Assembly: GCA_025462885.1 (NCBI GenBank)
Contig: JAOAPN010000016.1
Location: 124,001 to 188,000 of the forward strand
Length of the DNA stretch: 64,000 nt
Source of the DNA: Acidobacteriaceae bacterium
GTDB taxonomy: Bacteria > Acidobacteriota > Terriglobia > Terriglobales > Acidobacteriaceae
Reading direction: 5' to 3'
Below, in pieces: positions 44,332 to 53,018 of the stretch. The notes under the pieces are model-generated. The model saw only the letters and a list, made by a program, of their open reading frames with translations, was not told the DNA's origin and ran no database searches. Numbering within the stretch: position 1 is the first letter of the stretch; each line of letters begins with the position of its first letter. The position numbers and the translations under genes were made by a program.

Positions 44332-45207
44332 TCAATACAAAACCGACGGCAGCCACGCCCCGGCTGGCTGGTTATAGAGCCCCATGCTCATCAACGTCAT
44401 CGGCTGTACCACACGCAGGCCATTCGCCAGGCACCAGCGGAGCAGCGCGGTATTCCGGCTCGGCACGAGAATGCCAGGACCGCCAAAGGACTCCGCCGAC
44501 GCGATCAGCGCCTGCAGGTCGATGTTAGTCTCCGCCGTCGCATGGCCGAAAAGGGCAAGGTGATTGGTGTAGCCCGTAATGCGTCCTCCGCGTTCGACCA
44601 CCCGCGCAGTACCCTGCTCGATCGCAGCCCGCATCTCGCCAGTCCGATCGAATCCATGCACCTGCAGCGATAGCGTACGACACGCGTCCAAATCCTCCGC
44701 CTCTGCTGCTCGCACCTCGCATCCGGCGACATTCCGTTGCAACGTGCGGCCTTGCAAACAGGCCAGCGGCTCCTGGATATCGAACCCCAGGCTCGCATAA
44801 AGCGAGAGCGACCGAGTGTGGAACGCAGCCTGCACTAACCGCACCCCGGCGGCGCCTTTTTTATGCGCCCGCTCCAATACAGCCAGCATCAGCGTGCGGC
44901 CAAGACCGCGGTTCTGGACCTTCGGATCGACCGTAATCGGCCCCACCCCCGAGATAATCGAGCGCTCGTCCAGGCAGTTGCTGCCCATGATCCGGCCCTC
45001 CATCTCAGCCACCACGCAGTAGAAGTCCGGGCTTGAAAACATCATTGATACCACACCCGTCGCAGCCTCCACGTTCGGAAAATCGCACTCGAACCCATGC
45101 TGCTGATTGATGGCGAAGAAGGCGTCGTAACAGATCTGTCCGCACTCCGGCGCATCCTCGGGCCGCGCGACACGCAAAGTAATCTCCGGTTTCTGTCCAG
45201 ACGACAT
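44332..45207 (-). CDS. Tandem-domain GNAT N-acetyltransferase
   Basis: A 291-residue acetyl-CoA-dependent acyltransferase with two GNAT folds. The first (about 8-155) has the CoA-binding motif A: VDPKVQNRGLGRTLMLAV. The second (about 160-285) is degenerate, with no clear Q/RxxGxG/A, as often in two-domain GNATs. The ATG at 45207 has GAGGTG 4 nt upstream; a GTG at 45213 also fits. First gene of a probable two-gene unit with the unknown protein downstream. The substrate is unknown. Confidence 0.88.
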   Translation of the reverse strand: MSSGQKPEITLRVARPEDAPECGQICYDAFFAINQQHGFECDFPNVEAATGVVSMMFSSPDFYCVVAEMEGRIMGSNCLDERSIISGVGPITVDPKVQNRGLGRTLMLAVLERAHKKGAAGVRLVQAAFHTRSLSLYASLGFDIQEPLACLQGRTLQRNVAGCEVRAAEAEDLDACRTLSLQVHGFDRTGEMRAAIEQGTARVVERGGRITGYTNHLALFGHATAETNIDLQALIASAESFGGPGILVPSRNTALLRWCLANGLRVVQPMTLMSMGLYNQPAGAWLPSVLY

Positions 45208-45350
45208 AAACACCTCGTAGTGAATTTCCGAGAATTATAAAACCGGAGCCAGCGACACCATCCTGATCGGAACACAGGCGGCAGCAACCTCGCTCCAAAC
45301 TTCAAACTCCGCCCTAATCCCCAAACACTACCCGCGTACAATCAGGAGCC

Positions 45351-45821
45351 ATGAGCCTATCCCGAGCCGCGCACCGCATCGCCCTCGTCGCAGCAGCACT
45401 TTCTGTCACCCTCGCCGCTGCTCCGCTCCTCGCCGCAACCCCGGCAGAGCAAGCCGTCCTCGCGCCCATCCAGGCTTTCTTTGATGGCATGGCTGCGCGC
45501 GACGCCGCTGCCATCAAAGCGGTGAGCCTCCCCGGCGGAACCCTTATCTCATTCCGCGACGGCAAGCCCACCCAGTCAACTCTCGACGCCTTCGCCGAGC
45601 GCATCGGAAAACCCGCACCCACCCGCATCGAAGAGCGCATCCACAATCCGCTCGTCCACATCGACAACGAACTCGCCGTCGTCTGGGCTCCCTTTGAGTT
45701 CCTGATTGAAGGCAAAGTCGACCACTGCGGAACCGACCTCTTCAACCTCGTCCGCAACGACGGCAAATGGGTCGTAGCCAGCATCGCCTTCAACAGCCGC
45801 AAGGACTGCGCAGCCAAGTAG
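45351..45821 (+). CDS. Secreted NTF2/SnoaL-like protein
   Basis: A 156-residue protein with a signal peptide (about 1-28, PLLAA) and an NTF2-like fold typical of DUF4440/SnoaL: FFDGMAARDAAAIKAV, then NELAVVWAPFEFLIEGKVDHCGTDLFNLVRNDGKWVVASIAF. Such domains bind small ligands or act as isomerases; no catalytic assignment is possible. TACAAT lies 9 bp before AGGAG, so the leader is very short. Confidence 0.85.
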   Translation: MSLSRAAHRIALVAAALSVTLAAAPLLAATPAEQAVLAPIQAFFDGMAARDAAAIKAVSLPGGTLISFRDGKPTQSTLDAFAERIGKPAPTRIEERIHNPLVHIDNELAVVWAPFEFLIEGKVDHCGTDLFNLVRNDGKWVVASIAFNSRKDCAAK

Positions 45822-45887
45822 CGCAGTCGGTATCAAGGGAAAGACCTCTGCCCGGGCTGTATCGCGGTATCGCCGTGCGCGCAGCAC

Positions 45888-46715
45888 TCAATGCGTCATC
45901 GCGTAAATCACGTAATTTACCCCAAGCCGAATCGCCAGATCCGAATACTTCAGCGGATACCTCGGACTATCCGACCACTCCCACGCATCCCCGGTATCTG
46001 AGTTCAGACAGATCACCACCATCACCCGGCCCTTGTCGTCGTAAATCCCTTCCCACCGAGCCACCCGGCCATCCTTCTTATACCCGGTTCCCAGATGCTC
46101 CGCCCCCGGAATCCTGAACCGGTCATTCACATCGAAGACGGTATGAAAGATTGGGTCATCGTTCGGAATATCCACGATCGGGCGCTCCGGAAACACCATC
46201 TTCATGGTTCCTTCAAAGTAAGCCTGCTCCTGCGAGCCGTGGAAGTCATCCGCCATAAAGAAACCACCCCGCAGCAGGTAGTCCCGTAGCTTCTTCGCTT
46301 GTTTCTCCGTCAGCCCCCACTCGCCCACCTGCACCGCATATAACCAAGGCCAGTTGTAGATCTCGTCGCCATCATCGAGATTCACCGCCTGCTCGACACC
46401 CCGCGCCTCCACCCGCGTCAGCCTCCGCAGCGCCTCGGAAAACTTGCGGTCGGCCGCCGGATAGTCCTGCGTCCACAACGAGAGCCCCTCCCGCCAGTCC
46501 CCATCGAACCGCCCCGCATATCCATCCAGCGGCCCCGGCGGATACATCAGCCGAGCAAACGTCCACTCCGTGTGCTTTTGATAATCGGCAGGCAGCGGCA
46601 TCCCCTCATACCCTTCCACGGACGGATACTGTCGAAAGGGTCGCTGCGCGTACAGCACCCCAAATACCAGTCCCGCGAAGACAAGCCCGCAGCCCCACCG
46701 ACCCAAGGTCTTCAT
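45888..46715 (-). CDS. Secreted DUF4159-domain protein
   Basis: A 275-residue exported protein, signal peptide about 1-23 (LYAQ), of the DUF4159 family. The core holds WPWLYAVQVGEWGLTEKQAKKLRDYLLRGGFFMADDFHGSQE, a glutamine-amidotransferase-like fold region without the catalytic Cys. The ATG at 46715 has AGGAG 10 nt upstream; a TTG at 46724 also fits. The biochemical role of the family is unknown. Confidence 0.85.
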   Translation of the reverse strand: MKTLGRWGCGLVFAGLVFGVLYAQRPFRQYPSVEGYEGMPLPADYQKHTEWTFARLMYPPGPLDGYAGRFDGDWREGLSLWTQDYPAADRKFSEALRRLTRVEARGVEQAVNLDDGDEIYNWPWLYAVQVGEWGLTEKQAKKLRDYLLRGGFFMADDFHGSQEQAYFEGTMKMVFPERPIVDIPNDDPIFHTVFDVNDRFRIPGAEHLGTGYKKDGRVARWEGIYDDKGRVMVVICLNSDTGDAWEWSDSPRYPLKYSDLAIRLGVNYVIYAMTH

Positions 46716-46746
46716 GGCACGCAATCTCCTGATCCCTGCGGAGAGG

Positions 46747-46863
46747 CTAGAGCAATTCTCCTGGAGGTGTCGAGCGAGGCTTCGAGCGTATGGCCATTTT
46801 TTCCCAAGAAAAATGGCACTTCTCGAAGCCGACCCCTTTACGGTAGCAGGAGAATTGCTCTAG
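46747..46863. repeat. ~117-bp palindromic MITE-like element, copy 1
   Basis: Perfect 17-bp terminal inverted repeats CTAGAGCAATTCTCCTG (46747-46763) and its complement (46847-46863). Inner inverted stretches (GGCTTCGAG...CTCGAAGCC; TGGCCATTTTT...AAAAATGGC) fold the whole element into one long hairpin. A related copy lies at about 52903-53018. It has no coding capacity. Confidence 0.8.
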
Positions 46864-46973
46864 CACACCTCCACACCCTTTGGACGCCCCAAACCACGTT
46901 TGATTTGCCCTATCCAAACGTCCTCGCTACCTTGGGAGAGCACCACCCAAACACCCCACGAAAGGTCTCACCC

Positions 46974-47381
46974 ATGGCCACCGTAAAACTCTGGACCGAC
47001 GAAGAAGTCTCGGCCGCCCCTCGCATCCAGGCCGTCTTCGACGACATCCGCTCCACCCGCAAATCCGACTTCGTCAACAACTTCTGGCGCGCCCTCGCCA
47101 ACCAGCCCGCTCTCCTCGAACGCACCTGGGCCAGCATCAAGGAAGTGATGGTCGCACCCGGCACCCTCGATCCCCTCACCAAAGAGCTGATCTACATCGC
47201 CGTATCCACGATCAATAGTTGCAGCTACTGCATCCACTCCCACACCGCAGCCGCCCGCGCCAAAGGCCTCACCGACGACCAGCACGCCGAACTCCTCGCC
47301 GTCATCGGCATGGCCTCCGAGACCAATGCCCTCTCGAACGCCCTGCAGGTCCCCGTCGATCCGGAGTTCCTCGCAAAATGA
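46974..47381 (+). CDS. AhpD/carboxymuconolactone decarboxylase-like protein
   Basis: A 135-residue helical protein of the AhpD-like superfamily. The redox motif is intact: SCSYCIHSH with C83, C86 and H90. Members with this motif act as alkylhydroperoxidases. It starts at ATG 46974 (MATVKLWTDEEV); a longer upstream frame would run through the palindromic repeat and is rejected. Cytoplasmic. Confidence 0.92.
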   Translation: MATVKLWTDEEVSAAPRIQAVFDDIRSTRKSDFVNNFWRALANQPALLERTWASIKEVMVAPGTLDPLTKELIYIAVSTINSCSYCIHSHTAAARAKGLTDDQHAELLAVIGMASETNALSNALQVPVDPEFLAK

Positions 47382-47462
47382 ACCGCCGGAACTCTCAACC
47401 AATCTGAAGTGAGCGAACACCTCGCGTCTAGAAGGGTTGCCCATTACTTTTCTTCGGACGTA

Positions 47463-47474
47463 ACACTTAAGTGT
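47463..47474. promoter_or_regulatory. Palindrome before the diguanylate cyclase gene
   Basis: Perfect 12-bp palindrome ACACTTAAGTGT, 39 bp before the ATG at 47514. Could be an operator; no regulator gene is next to it. Confidence 0.3.
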
Positions 47475-47513
47475 GCGACACGCGTATCTGCAAGGGAATA
47501 TAACTGTGAGTCT

Positions 47514-48683
47514 ATGGAGACACAACTGATTCTGCTGCTAGGAGCGGCACTCCTTGCGTGTGGCAGTGCCGGGCTCCTGATTGTGCGCCTTACAAATCCG
47601 CGATTGGGGGGATTAGGCTGGCTGGGTGCAGCCTTTGCTTCCGGCGGAATCGGTGCAGTTCTCTTGCTGACATCAGACCGCACCCCCGTTTTCGTAGGAA
47701 TCCTATTAGCCGATGGATTCCTGCTCCTCGCCTTTGTTCTTATCCACATGGCAGTGCTGGAACTCGAAGAACGCAGCTCCATGTTCCCCGGTCTAGGGAT
47801 CGCCTTACTCACAATCCAGTTGGCGACCGATCTTGCCCTTATCGCTGGATACGGCGCTCCCCGGCTTCGCGTCGAAGTGGCGGGCGTCCTCATCGCTGCC
47901 CAGGTTGGACAAACCGCGATTCGACTGGTCCAACTCGACCGGCGTGCCAACCGGCCTGCAGTCTTGTTTACTGCAGGAATTCTCTTCTGTTTCATGGTCT
48001 TCAACCTGATTCGCAGTCTCTTGGTCGCCTTCGGAGGAACGCGTGGTAGGGTGTTCGTCCGCAACACAACTGATCTCGTCTACGCGGTCTATATCGTCGT
48101 CGCCCTCGGAGTCGCCTTCGGATTCTTCTGGATGACCACGGCGATTCTCTCCCATGATCTTGAGCTCATGGCCAGCACCGATCCCCTGACCCGCGTCTAT
48201 AACCGTCGATACTTTCTCCAGTGGTGCGAGAAAGAAAGAGCGCGGACCCAAAGGACCCAGATCGGTTTCGCGATCCTCATGGTCGACATCGATTACTTCA
48301 AAAGAATCAACGATGCATTTGGCCATGCGGCGGGGGATTCAGTCATCTGCGCCGTGGTCGAAAGGATGCAGGACGCCGTCCGGGGCATCGACGTCATCGG
48401 CAGATGGGGCGGAGAAGAATTTGTCGTCCTGCTGCCCGGAGCCTCCGCCGTCTCCGCTGTTATGGTCGCCCAGCGCGTGCGGAAGAATGTTGAGAAAATC
48501 AGCCTTCCCGAGACCCTGTCGGCTGATCCAGAGAGCATCCAGATCGCCGACGTAACGGTCAGCATCGGGGTCGCAGGCTACCAGGGAGCCGAGGATGAGA
48601 TCCCGAATATCCTCGAGCGCGCCGACCGGGCACTCTACAAAGCCAAAGCCTCCGGACGGAACCGAGTCGCCGAGACCGCCTGA
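47514..48683 (+). CDS. Membrane-bound diguanylate cyclase (GGDEF)
   Basis: A 389-residue inner-membrane enzyme making cyclic di-GMP. Residues 1-210 hold about seven transmembrane helices (a sensor without recognised domain). The GGDEF domain follows (about 220-385), with TDPLTRVYNRR start and an active GGEEF motif. The inhibitory I-site RxxD is present (RGID) five residues before it, so product feedback is expected. The ATG at 47514 (METQLILLLG) is preferred; a longer frame to 47409 adds no recognisable domain. Confidence 0.93.
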   Translation: METQLILLLGAALLACGSAGLLIVRLTNPRLGGLGWLGAAFASGGIGAVLLLTSDRTPVFVGILLADGFLLLAFVLIHMAVLELEERSSMFPGLGIALLTIQLATDLALIAGYGAPRLRVEVAGVLIAAQVGQTAIRLVQLDRRANRPAVLFTAGILFCFMVFNLIRSLLVAFGGTRGRVFVRNTTDLVYAVYIVVALGVAFGFFWMTTAILSHDLELMASTDPLTRVYNRRYFLQWCEKERARTQRTQIGFAILMVDIDYFKRINDAFGHAAGDSVICAVVERMQDAVRGIDVIGRWGGEEFVVLLPGASAVSAVMVAQRVRKNVEKISLPETLSADPESIQIADVTVSIGVAGYQGAEDEIPNILERADRALYKAKASGRNRVAETA

Positions 48684-48725
48684 GCCGATGTGGCCTGTCT
48701 CCCATTAACCTTTCACCGTCTTAGG

Positions 48726-48775
48726 GTGTCATCCTAAACGCAGCGAAGGACCTGCTTTTCGCTCTGTATTATTTC
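48726..48775 (+). repeat. Degenerate copy of the dispersed repeat
   Basis: GTGTCATCCTAAACGCAGCG then AAGGACCTG and CTCTGTATT; a decayed head unit of the 54-55 bp repeat family between the cyclase and the lipoprotein gene. Confidence 0.5.
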
Positions 48776-48858
48776 TGTCACCGCCCTTCAACAAGGCAAC
48801 CAATCTAAAAAAATACCCAAGAACCAACTTCTGCATCCCAACAAAGCGAGGAGATGCA

Positions 48859-49506
48859 ATGAACCCCCAAACCATACGCCACACCCTGCGCGCCACAGCT
48901 CTTTGTGGTGCTGCCCTGATCTTCGTCACCGGCTGCGACAAGAAGGCCGATAACTCCATCAACTACACCAGCGCCATCAACACCTACTATGTCGGACACC
49001 CAGCCTGTATCTGGGACGACGCGAAGAAGTTCCCCGTCCAGGAAGACACCTCCGACACCAGCAAGACCACCGGCTACGACGCCCTCGTCGACCAGGGCCT
49101 GCTCGTCCGCACCACCGCCGAGAAGAAGAAGCTGATCATCGCCAGCAAACAGGTCAATAACTACGACGTCTCCGACAAGGGCCGCTCCGCCTGGACCGCC
49201 GACCCCAACCAGCCCGGCTTCGGCAACTTCTGCTACGGCCATCGCAAGGTCAGCGCTATCGACAGCTCCACCCCTACCACCGACGCCGTAGGCGCAACCA
49301 CCCAGGTCAACTACCACTTCACCTACTCCGACGCCCCTGCCTGGGCCACCGCCGCCGAAACCCAGACCGCCTACCCGCAAATCCGCACCGACCTCGCCGG
49401 CCCGCAGATGGCGCAGGCTACCCTCACCAACACTGCCAACGGCTGGGCCGTCTCCAGCGCGCCAGGCCGCAAGATCAGCAACGCCGACGGCAACATCGTT
49501 CAATAA
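48859..49506 (+). CDS. Predicted lipoprotein of unknown function
   Basis: A 215-residue lipoprotein: hydrophobic signal and lipobox FVTGC (Cys about residue 26). The mature part is acidic/Thr-rich with two Cys (HPACIWD; NFCYGHRKV), which might form a disulfide, and alternates strand-like segments (TTQVNYHFTYSDAPAW). AGGAG lies 5 nt before the ATG. I do not recognise a family. Confidence 0.75.
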   Translation: MNPQTIRHTLRATALCGAALIFVTGCDKKADNSINYTSAINTYYVGHPACIWDDAKKFPVQEDTSDTSKTTGYDALVDQGLLVRTTAEKKKLIIASKQVNNYDVSDKGRSAWTADPNQPGFGNFCYGHRKVSAIDSSTPTTDAVGATTQVNYHFTYSDAPAWATAAETQTAYPQIRTDLAGPQMAQATLTNTANGWAVSSAPGRKISNADGNIVQ

Positions 49507-49532
49507 GTGAAATAAGGAAGATGAACAAATTC

Positions 49533-49718
49533 CGTCATCCTGAACGAAGTGAAGGACCTCTGTATTTTGTATGAGTAGCGGACCAGTCAGCACATCGGTA
49601 TCCGTCAGGACCCCTGTATTTGCCAGTGGCAAGCGGACCAGCTAAAAGCGCGGTACCCGTCAGGACCTCTGTATTTCGCTCATAGAAACGGACCAACTCA
49701 TAGCGGTACGCGTCAGGA
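49533..49718 (+). repeat. Dispersed 54-55 bp unit repeat, array of three intervals
   Basis: Head CGTCATCCTGAACGAAGTG, then repeating units with GGACCnCTGTATTT and GCGGACCAG...CGGTACCCGTCA. GGACC/GGAGA points at 49554, 49608, 49663 and 49716 give intervals of 54, 55 and 53 bp. Non-coding. Confidence 0.85.
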
Positions 49719-49864
49719 GAACTCAGGGCCAACGGCCCGTCGCATACCAGCCTGGGCCGAAGGCCTAGGTTAGATAAACCGCATAAACAGAGGGCTGAAG
49801 GCCCGACCCATAATTCCTTCAACCAACTTCAACTCAAAATATCAATCTTCAACTAACCGAAAAC

Positions 49865-49892
49865 GACCGCCAGAAGAACACCTCTGGCGGTC
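49865..49892. terminator. Hairpin at the end of the DPP-IV-type gene
   Basis: 10-bp perfect arms GACCGCCAGA and TCTGGCGGTC with an 8-base loop. On the minus strand it is 42 bp after the peptidase stop and is followed by GTTTTCGG; a likely weak terminator. Confidence 0.6.
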
Positions 49893-49933
49893 ATTTCAAT
49901 TTGTAACAAAATAAAGATCAAACCCAGACGAGA

Positions 49934-52357
49934 CTACTCCTCATCCTCCGCAGGCCCACTCCCAAGAATCCGCTGCGTCTCCGCATACGGCTTCATCTCG
50001 TACTGCGCCGGAGGCACTCCCCCAGCAAGGTTCTTCACAAAATAATCCCACCGTCGCCGCGTCATATACTGCGTCGCCGGACCATAGCCATGCGCCACAT
50101 TCGGGATCAGCAACAGATCGAAGTCCCTGTTAGCCTTGATCAGCGCATCCACCATCAGCAGTGTGTTGTTCATCGGAACGTTGTCGTCCATCGTCCCATG
50201 CGCCAGCAGCAGGTGGCCCTTCAGCTTCGCAGCGTCCTTCTGGTTCGCCTGGCTGTCGTAGTTACTTGTCCCGTCGGCGTTCTTCACTTCGAGTCCCGAC
50301 CACTTCTCTGCCCAGTCGTCCTCATAGTCGCGCTGATCGTGATTGCCGCTCTCCGCAATCCCGACCTTGAAGAAGTCCGGGTAATGCAGCATCGCCGCCG
50401 CCGTAGCATTGCCGCCGCCCGAGTGCCCATACATCCCCGCCTTCTCCAGATCGATCCAGGGATACTTCGCCGCCAGCTCCTTCATCCCCGCCACCTGATC
50501 GGGAATCGTGTTGTCCCCCAGATCGCCCCAGTACGCTTCATGGAAGGCCTTCGAACGCCACGGCGTCCCCATTCCATCGATGCACACCACGACAAAACCC
50601 AACTCTGCCAGCGACTGCAGATCGCCATGCGCCGCCATAAAACTGCGCGCACCACACGACCCCGTCTGCGGACCGGGATACACATGGTTCACAATCGGAT
50701 ACTTCTTCGTCACATCGAAGCTCGTGGGCTTGAACATCAACCCGTACAGGTCCGTCTTCCCATCCCGGCCCTTCACCGTAATCGGCGTCGGCGCAACCCA
50801 ACCCGCAGCCAGCAGCTTCGTAATATCCTGCTTCGCAACATCCATCACCACGCCGCCACTCGCATCCCGCACGACTGTCGTCTGCGGCTCCGTTGGAGTC
50901 GAGTAGATGTCCACGAAGTAGTGCCCGTCCCTCGAAGGCGCAATCGTATGGTCCGCGTTCTCCGGAGTCAGCAACTTCATTCCGCTGCCATCGAACTTCA
51001 CGCTGTAATAGTGCGAGAAATAAGGATCGCTGCCCGCCTCCTTGCCGACGGCGAGAAAATAAATCGTCCGCGCCTTCTCATCCACCTGCAGCACCTGCGT
51101 CACATTGCCTTCGCCGGTCGTAATCTGGTTCTTCAGCTTGCCCGTCGTCAGGTCGTACAGATACATCTGCCCCCAGCCGTCCCGCTCGCTGAACCACAGC
51201 AGCTCGTTCGACTTGGGCAGATACTTCCAGTTCACCCGGCCATTGCCGCTCTCAAAGAACTTCGCGGTCGTTTCCCCCATCACTTCGCGCACATCGCCGG
51301 TGGCCGTATCCGCAACGCGCATCCACTCCTGCTTGTGATCGCGCGAGGTCGAAACAAAGCCCAGCGTTTTGCCATCCGCGCTCCACTGCACATCATCCCA
51401 GGAGGTATCCCCGCCGCGGCAGGTTACGTCGTCGCAAATCGTAGACCGATGCTGGTCCGGTGGCATCTTCAGCCGAACGACCTTGGCTTTATCTACGTCG
51501 ATTACGACACGTTCAATCATCGTTACATTCTCATCCCCGACCAGCGGATATTTCCACGCCTGCATATCAGGATGCGAATTCGTCACCGGCACCAGGTACA
51601 TCTCGCGCACCTTGCGCTGGTCCTGCTGGAACGTAGCAATCTTCTTCGAGTCCGGCGACCACAGCACCACTGCGCCGTTGCTGTGTGACCAGCCGGCGTT
51701 GTCCGTAGCGTAGCCGTAGTCCTTCACGCCATCCGTCGTAAGCTGCTTCTCCGCACCCGTGGCCACATCCACCACCCACAGATTATTGTCGCGAATGAAC
51801 GCCTCTCTCGTTTTATCCGGCGAAGGCACGCTCTCCGGCTTGCCGCGTCCCCCTGCCGGACGTGCCTGCCGCTTCTTCCCCGCACTCTGGACCGGCGCAC
51901 AGCTTCCCGCGCCACTCAGATCGCATCGCAGCTTCGCGCCACCCGAAGCGCCACCTGCGCTAACGACGACAGCCTTATCCCCATCCACCAGTTCAAACTC
52001 GCTGATCGTCAACGCCGAAGCCGAGTACGTCTTTCCCCCGGTCGCCGCAGCCGTCATCGCAGTTGCCAGCTTCGCGTGATCGAACGCCGGACCCTTTGTC
52101 TTCTTCGCCGGGTCGACCAGCGTATACGTCACCCCATCCGGCCCACTGTCCTTGAACCAGAAGCGCCCGTCCGCCAGCCACGTCGGCTTCTCGACCCCGT
52201 GATACACCAGCGGATTCACGTTGTACTGCATGAATTTCTCAGCCTGCGCATAGTCCGAGGTCGTATACACCCGGCCCTGCTGCGCGAATGCCGCCGAACT
52301 CCCACCCACCATCGCCGCTACGGCTATCACCGCGCAAAAACGCTTCACTGCAAACAT
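49934..52357 (-). CDS. Secreted S9B dipeptidyl peptidase IV-type serine protease
   Basis: An 807-residue exopeptidase that removes N-terminal dipeptides (typically X-Pro) in the periplasm. Signal peptide 1-26 (AFAQ), N-terminal beta-propeller (about 30-510), and C-terminal alpha/beta-hydrolase domain. The catalytic triad is Ser646 (GHSGGG), Asp724 or 725 (GTMDDNV) and His756 (NVAHGYG). An insert near residue 160 (GKKRQARPAGGRGKP) is low complexity. GGAGG lies 8 nt before the ATG. Confidence 0.95.
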   Translation of the reverse strand: MFAVKRFCAVIAVAAMVGGSSAAFAQQGRVYTTSDYAQAEKFMQYNVNPLVYHGVEKPTWLADGRFWFKDSGPDGVTYTLVDPAKKTKGPAFDHAKLATAMTAAATGGKTYSASALTISEFELVDGDKAVVVSAGGASGGAKLRCDLSGAGSCAPVQSAGKKRQARPAGGRGKPESVPSPDKTREAFIRDNNLWVVDVATGAEKQLTTDGVKDYGYATDNAGWSHSNGAVVLWSPDSKKIATFQQDQRKVREMYLVPVTNSHPDMQAWKYPLVGDENVTMIERVVIDVDKAKVVRLKMPPDQHRSTICDDVTCRGGDTSWDDVQWSADGKTLGFVSTSRDHKQEWMRVADTATGDVREVMGETTAKFFESGNGRVNWKYLPKSNELLWFSERDGWGQMYLYDLTTGKLKNQITTGEGNVTQVLQVDEKARTIYFLAVGKEAGSDPYFSHYYSVKFDGSGMKLLTPENADHTIAPSRDGHYFVDIYSTPTEPQTTVVRDASGGVVMDVAKQDITKLLAAGWVAPTPITVKGRDGKTDLYGLMFKPTSFDVTKKYPIVNHVYPGPQTGSCGARSFMAAHGDLQSLAELGFVVVCIDGMGTPWRSKAFHEAYWGDLGDNTIPDQVAGMKELAAKYPWIDLEKAGMYGHSGGGNATAAAMLHYPDFFKVGIAESGNHDQRDYEDDWAEKWSGLEVKNADGTSNYDSQANQKDAAKLKGHLLLAHGTMDDNVPMNNTLLMVDALIKANRDFDLLLIPNVAHGYGPATQYMTRRRWDYFVKNLAGGVPPAQYEMKPYAETQRILGSGPAEDEE

Positions 52358-52439
52358 TCTTCAGCCCTCCCGGGGCGCATTCCACTTGTATCGGAACGAA
52401 TGTTTGACAGTGTACAGCCGCGAAAAGTCGCAACTGGCT

Positions 52440-52850
52440 TTAGTTCTGCTTCTCTGTATCCTGGGCCAGCTTCTTCTCTACCCGCCTGATCTCTATATCT
52501 TCAGCAGGAAAGATCGTCCGCAACGTCTCCAGCAGGCGCGCCGGGTCAAAGCTTCGCACACTATGGTCGCCCATGCCGCAGTCGTCCAATCCGCTATCCG
52601 ACGTGATCACAATCGGCAGAGCCGGGGATAGCTCCTTCAGGCGCCTCACCAGATCGACACACGGAATGTCACGATCGCCAGCATTGAGCACGACTGCATC
52701 GACATTCGGAAATCGCTCCAGCGTTTCGATCCCTTCCTGACTCGTATACGCCGTAATGACATTGAACTTGGCCGTCTCGATCACCAGCTTACGTGTCGAA
52801 ATCGTACCGGGAAACTCATGGTCAATCACCAGAATGCAGGGTCGTTTCAT
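52440..52850 (-). CDS. Degenerate receiver-domain protein
   Basis: A 136-residue protein of the CheY-like fold: ILVIDHE start (D10), EGIETLERFPNVDAVVL, and IVITSDSG. The phosphoacceptor Asp is replaced by Asn56 (VVLNAG) and the conserved Lys by Arg (about 99), so it probably cannot be phosphorylated in the normal way. The C-terminal 25 residues form a charged helix. No kinase or output domain is nearby. Likely a pseudo-receiver with protein-binding role. Confidence 0.8.
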   Translation of the reverse strand: MKRPCILVIDHEFPGTISTRKLVIETAKFNVITAYTSQEGIETLERFPNVDAVVLNAGDRDIPCVDLVRRLKELSPALPIVITSDSGLDDCGMGDHSVRSFDPARLLETLRTIFPAEDIEIRRVEKKLAQDTEKQN

Positions 52851-52902
52851 CAGGGACTAATCCTCTCGGTTACTTCCCGCTTAGATGCCGATTTTTCCAT
52901 CT

Positions 52903-53018
52903 GGGACGGTTTTCCTGTGGGTGTATAGCGGTGGCTTTTCATTTATGTCCGTTTTCTCCAATGAAAACGGTACTGCTTGAGATCTTCCCCTCCACTGCAA
53001 CAGGAAAACCGCTCTAAG
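52903..53018. repeat. ~115-bp palindromic MITE-like element, copy 2
   Basis: Terminal inverted repeats CGGTTTTCCTGT (52907-52918) and its complement (53000-53011), inner pair CCGTTTT...AAAACGG. It aligns over its full length with the element at 46747 (shared AGGTGT, AGCG, GGCTT, TATG, ACCCCT/TCCCCT, GCTCTAA/G end). Its right end runs into the 3' end of the RNA methyltransferase gene. Confidence 0.75.

Larger units (their letters stand above)
49507..49933. other. Intergenic region with repeat array and hairpins
   Basis: No gene seen. It holds a four-step array of the 54-55 bp repeat (49533-49718), then three short GGCC-type hairpins at about 49728-49803 (for example GGGCCGAAGGCC and GGGCTGAAGGCCC), and a terminator-like hairpin at 49865-49892. 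Confidence 0.65.

Noticed and set aside
46572..46973. Extended start for the AhpD-like gene
   Set aside because: It would translate through the palindromic MITE-like repeat; the ATG at 46974 matches the family start.
50090..51688. Plus-strand 532-codon frame over the S9 peptidase
   Set aside because: Antisense shadow; the peptidase triad and signal peptide are on the minus strand.
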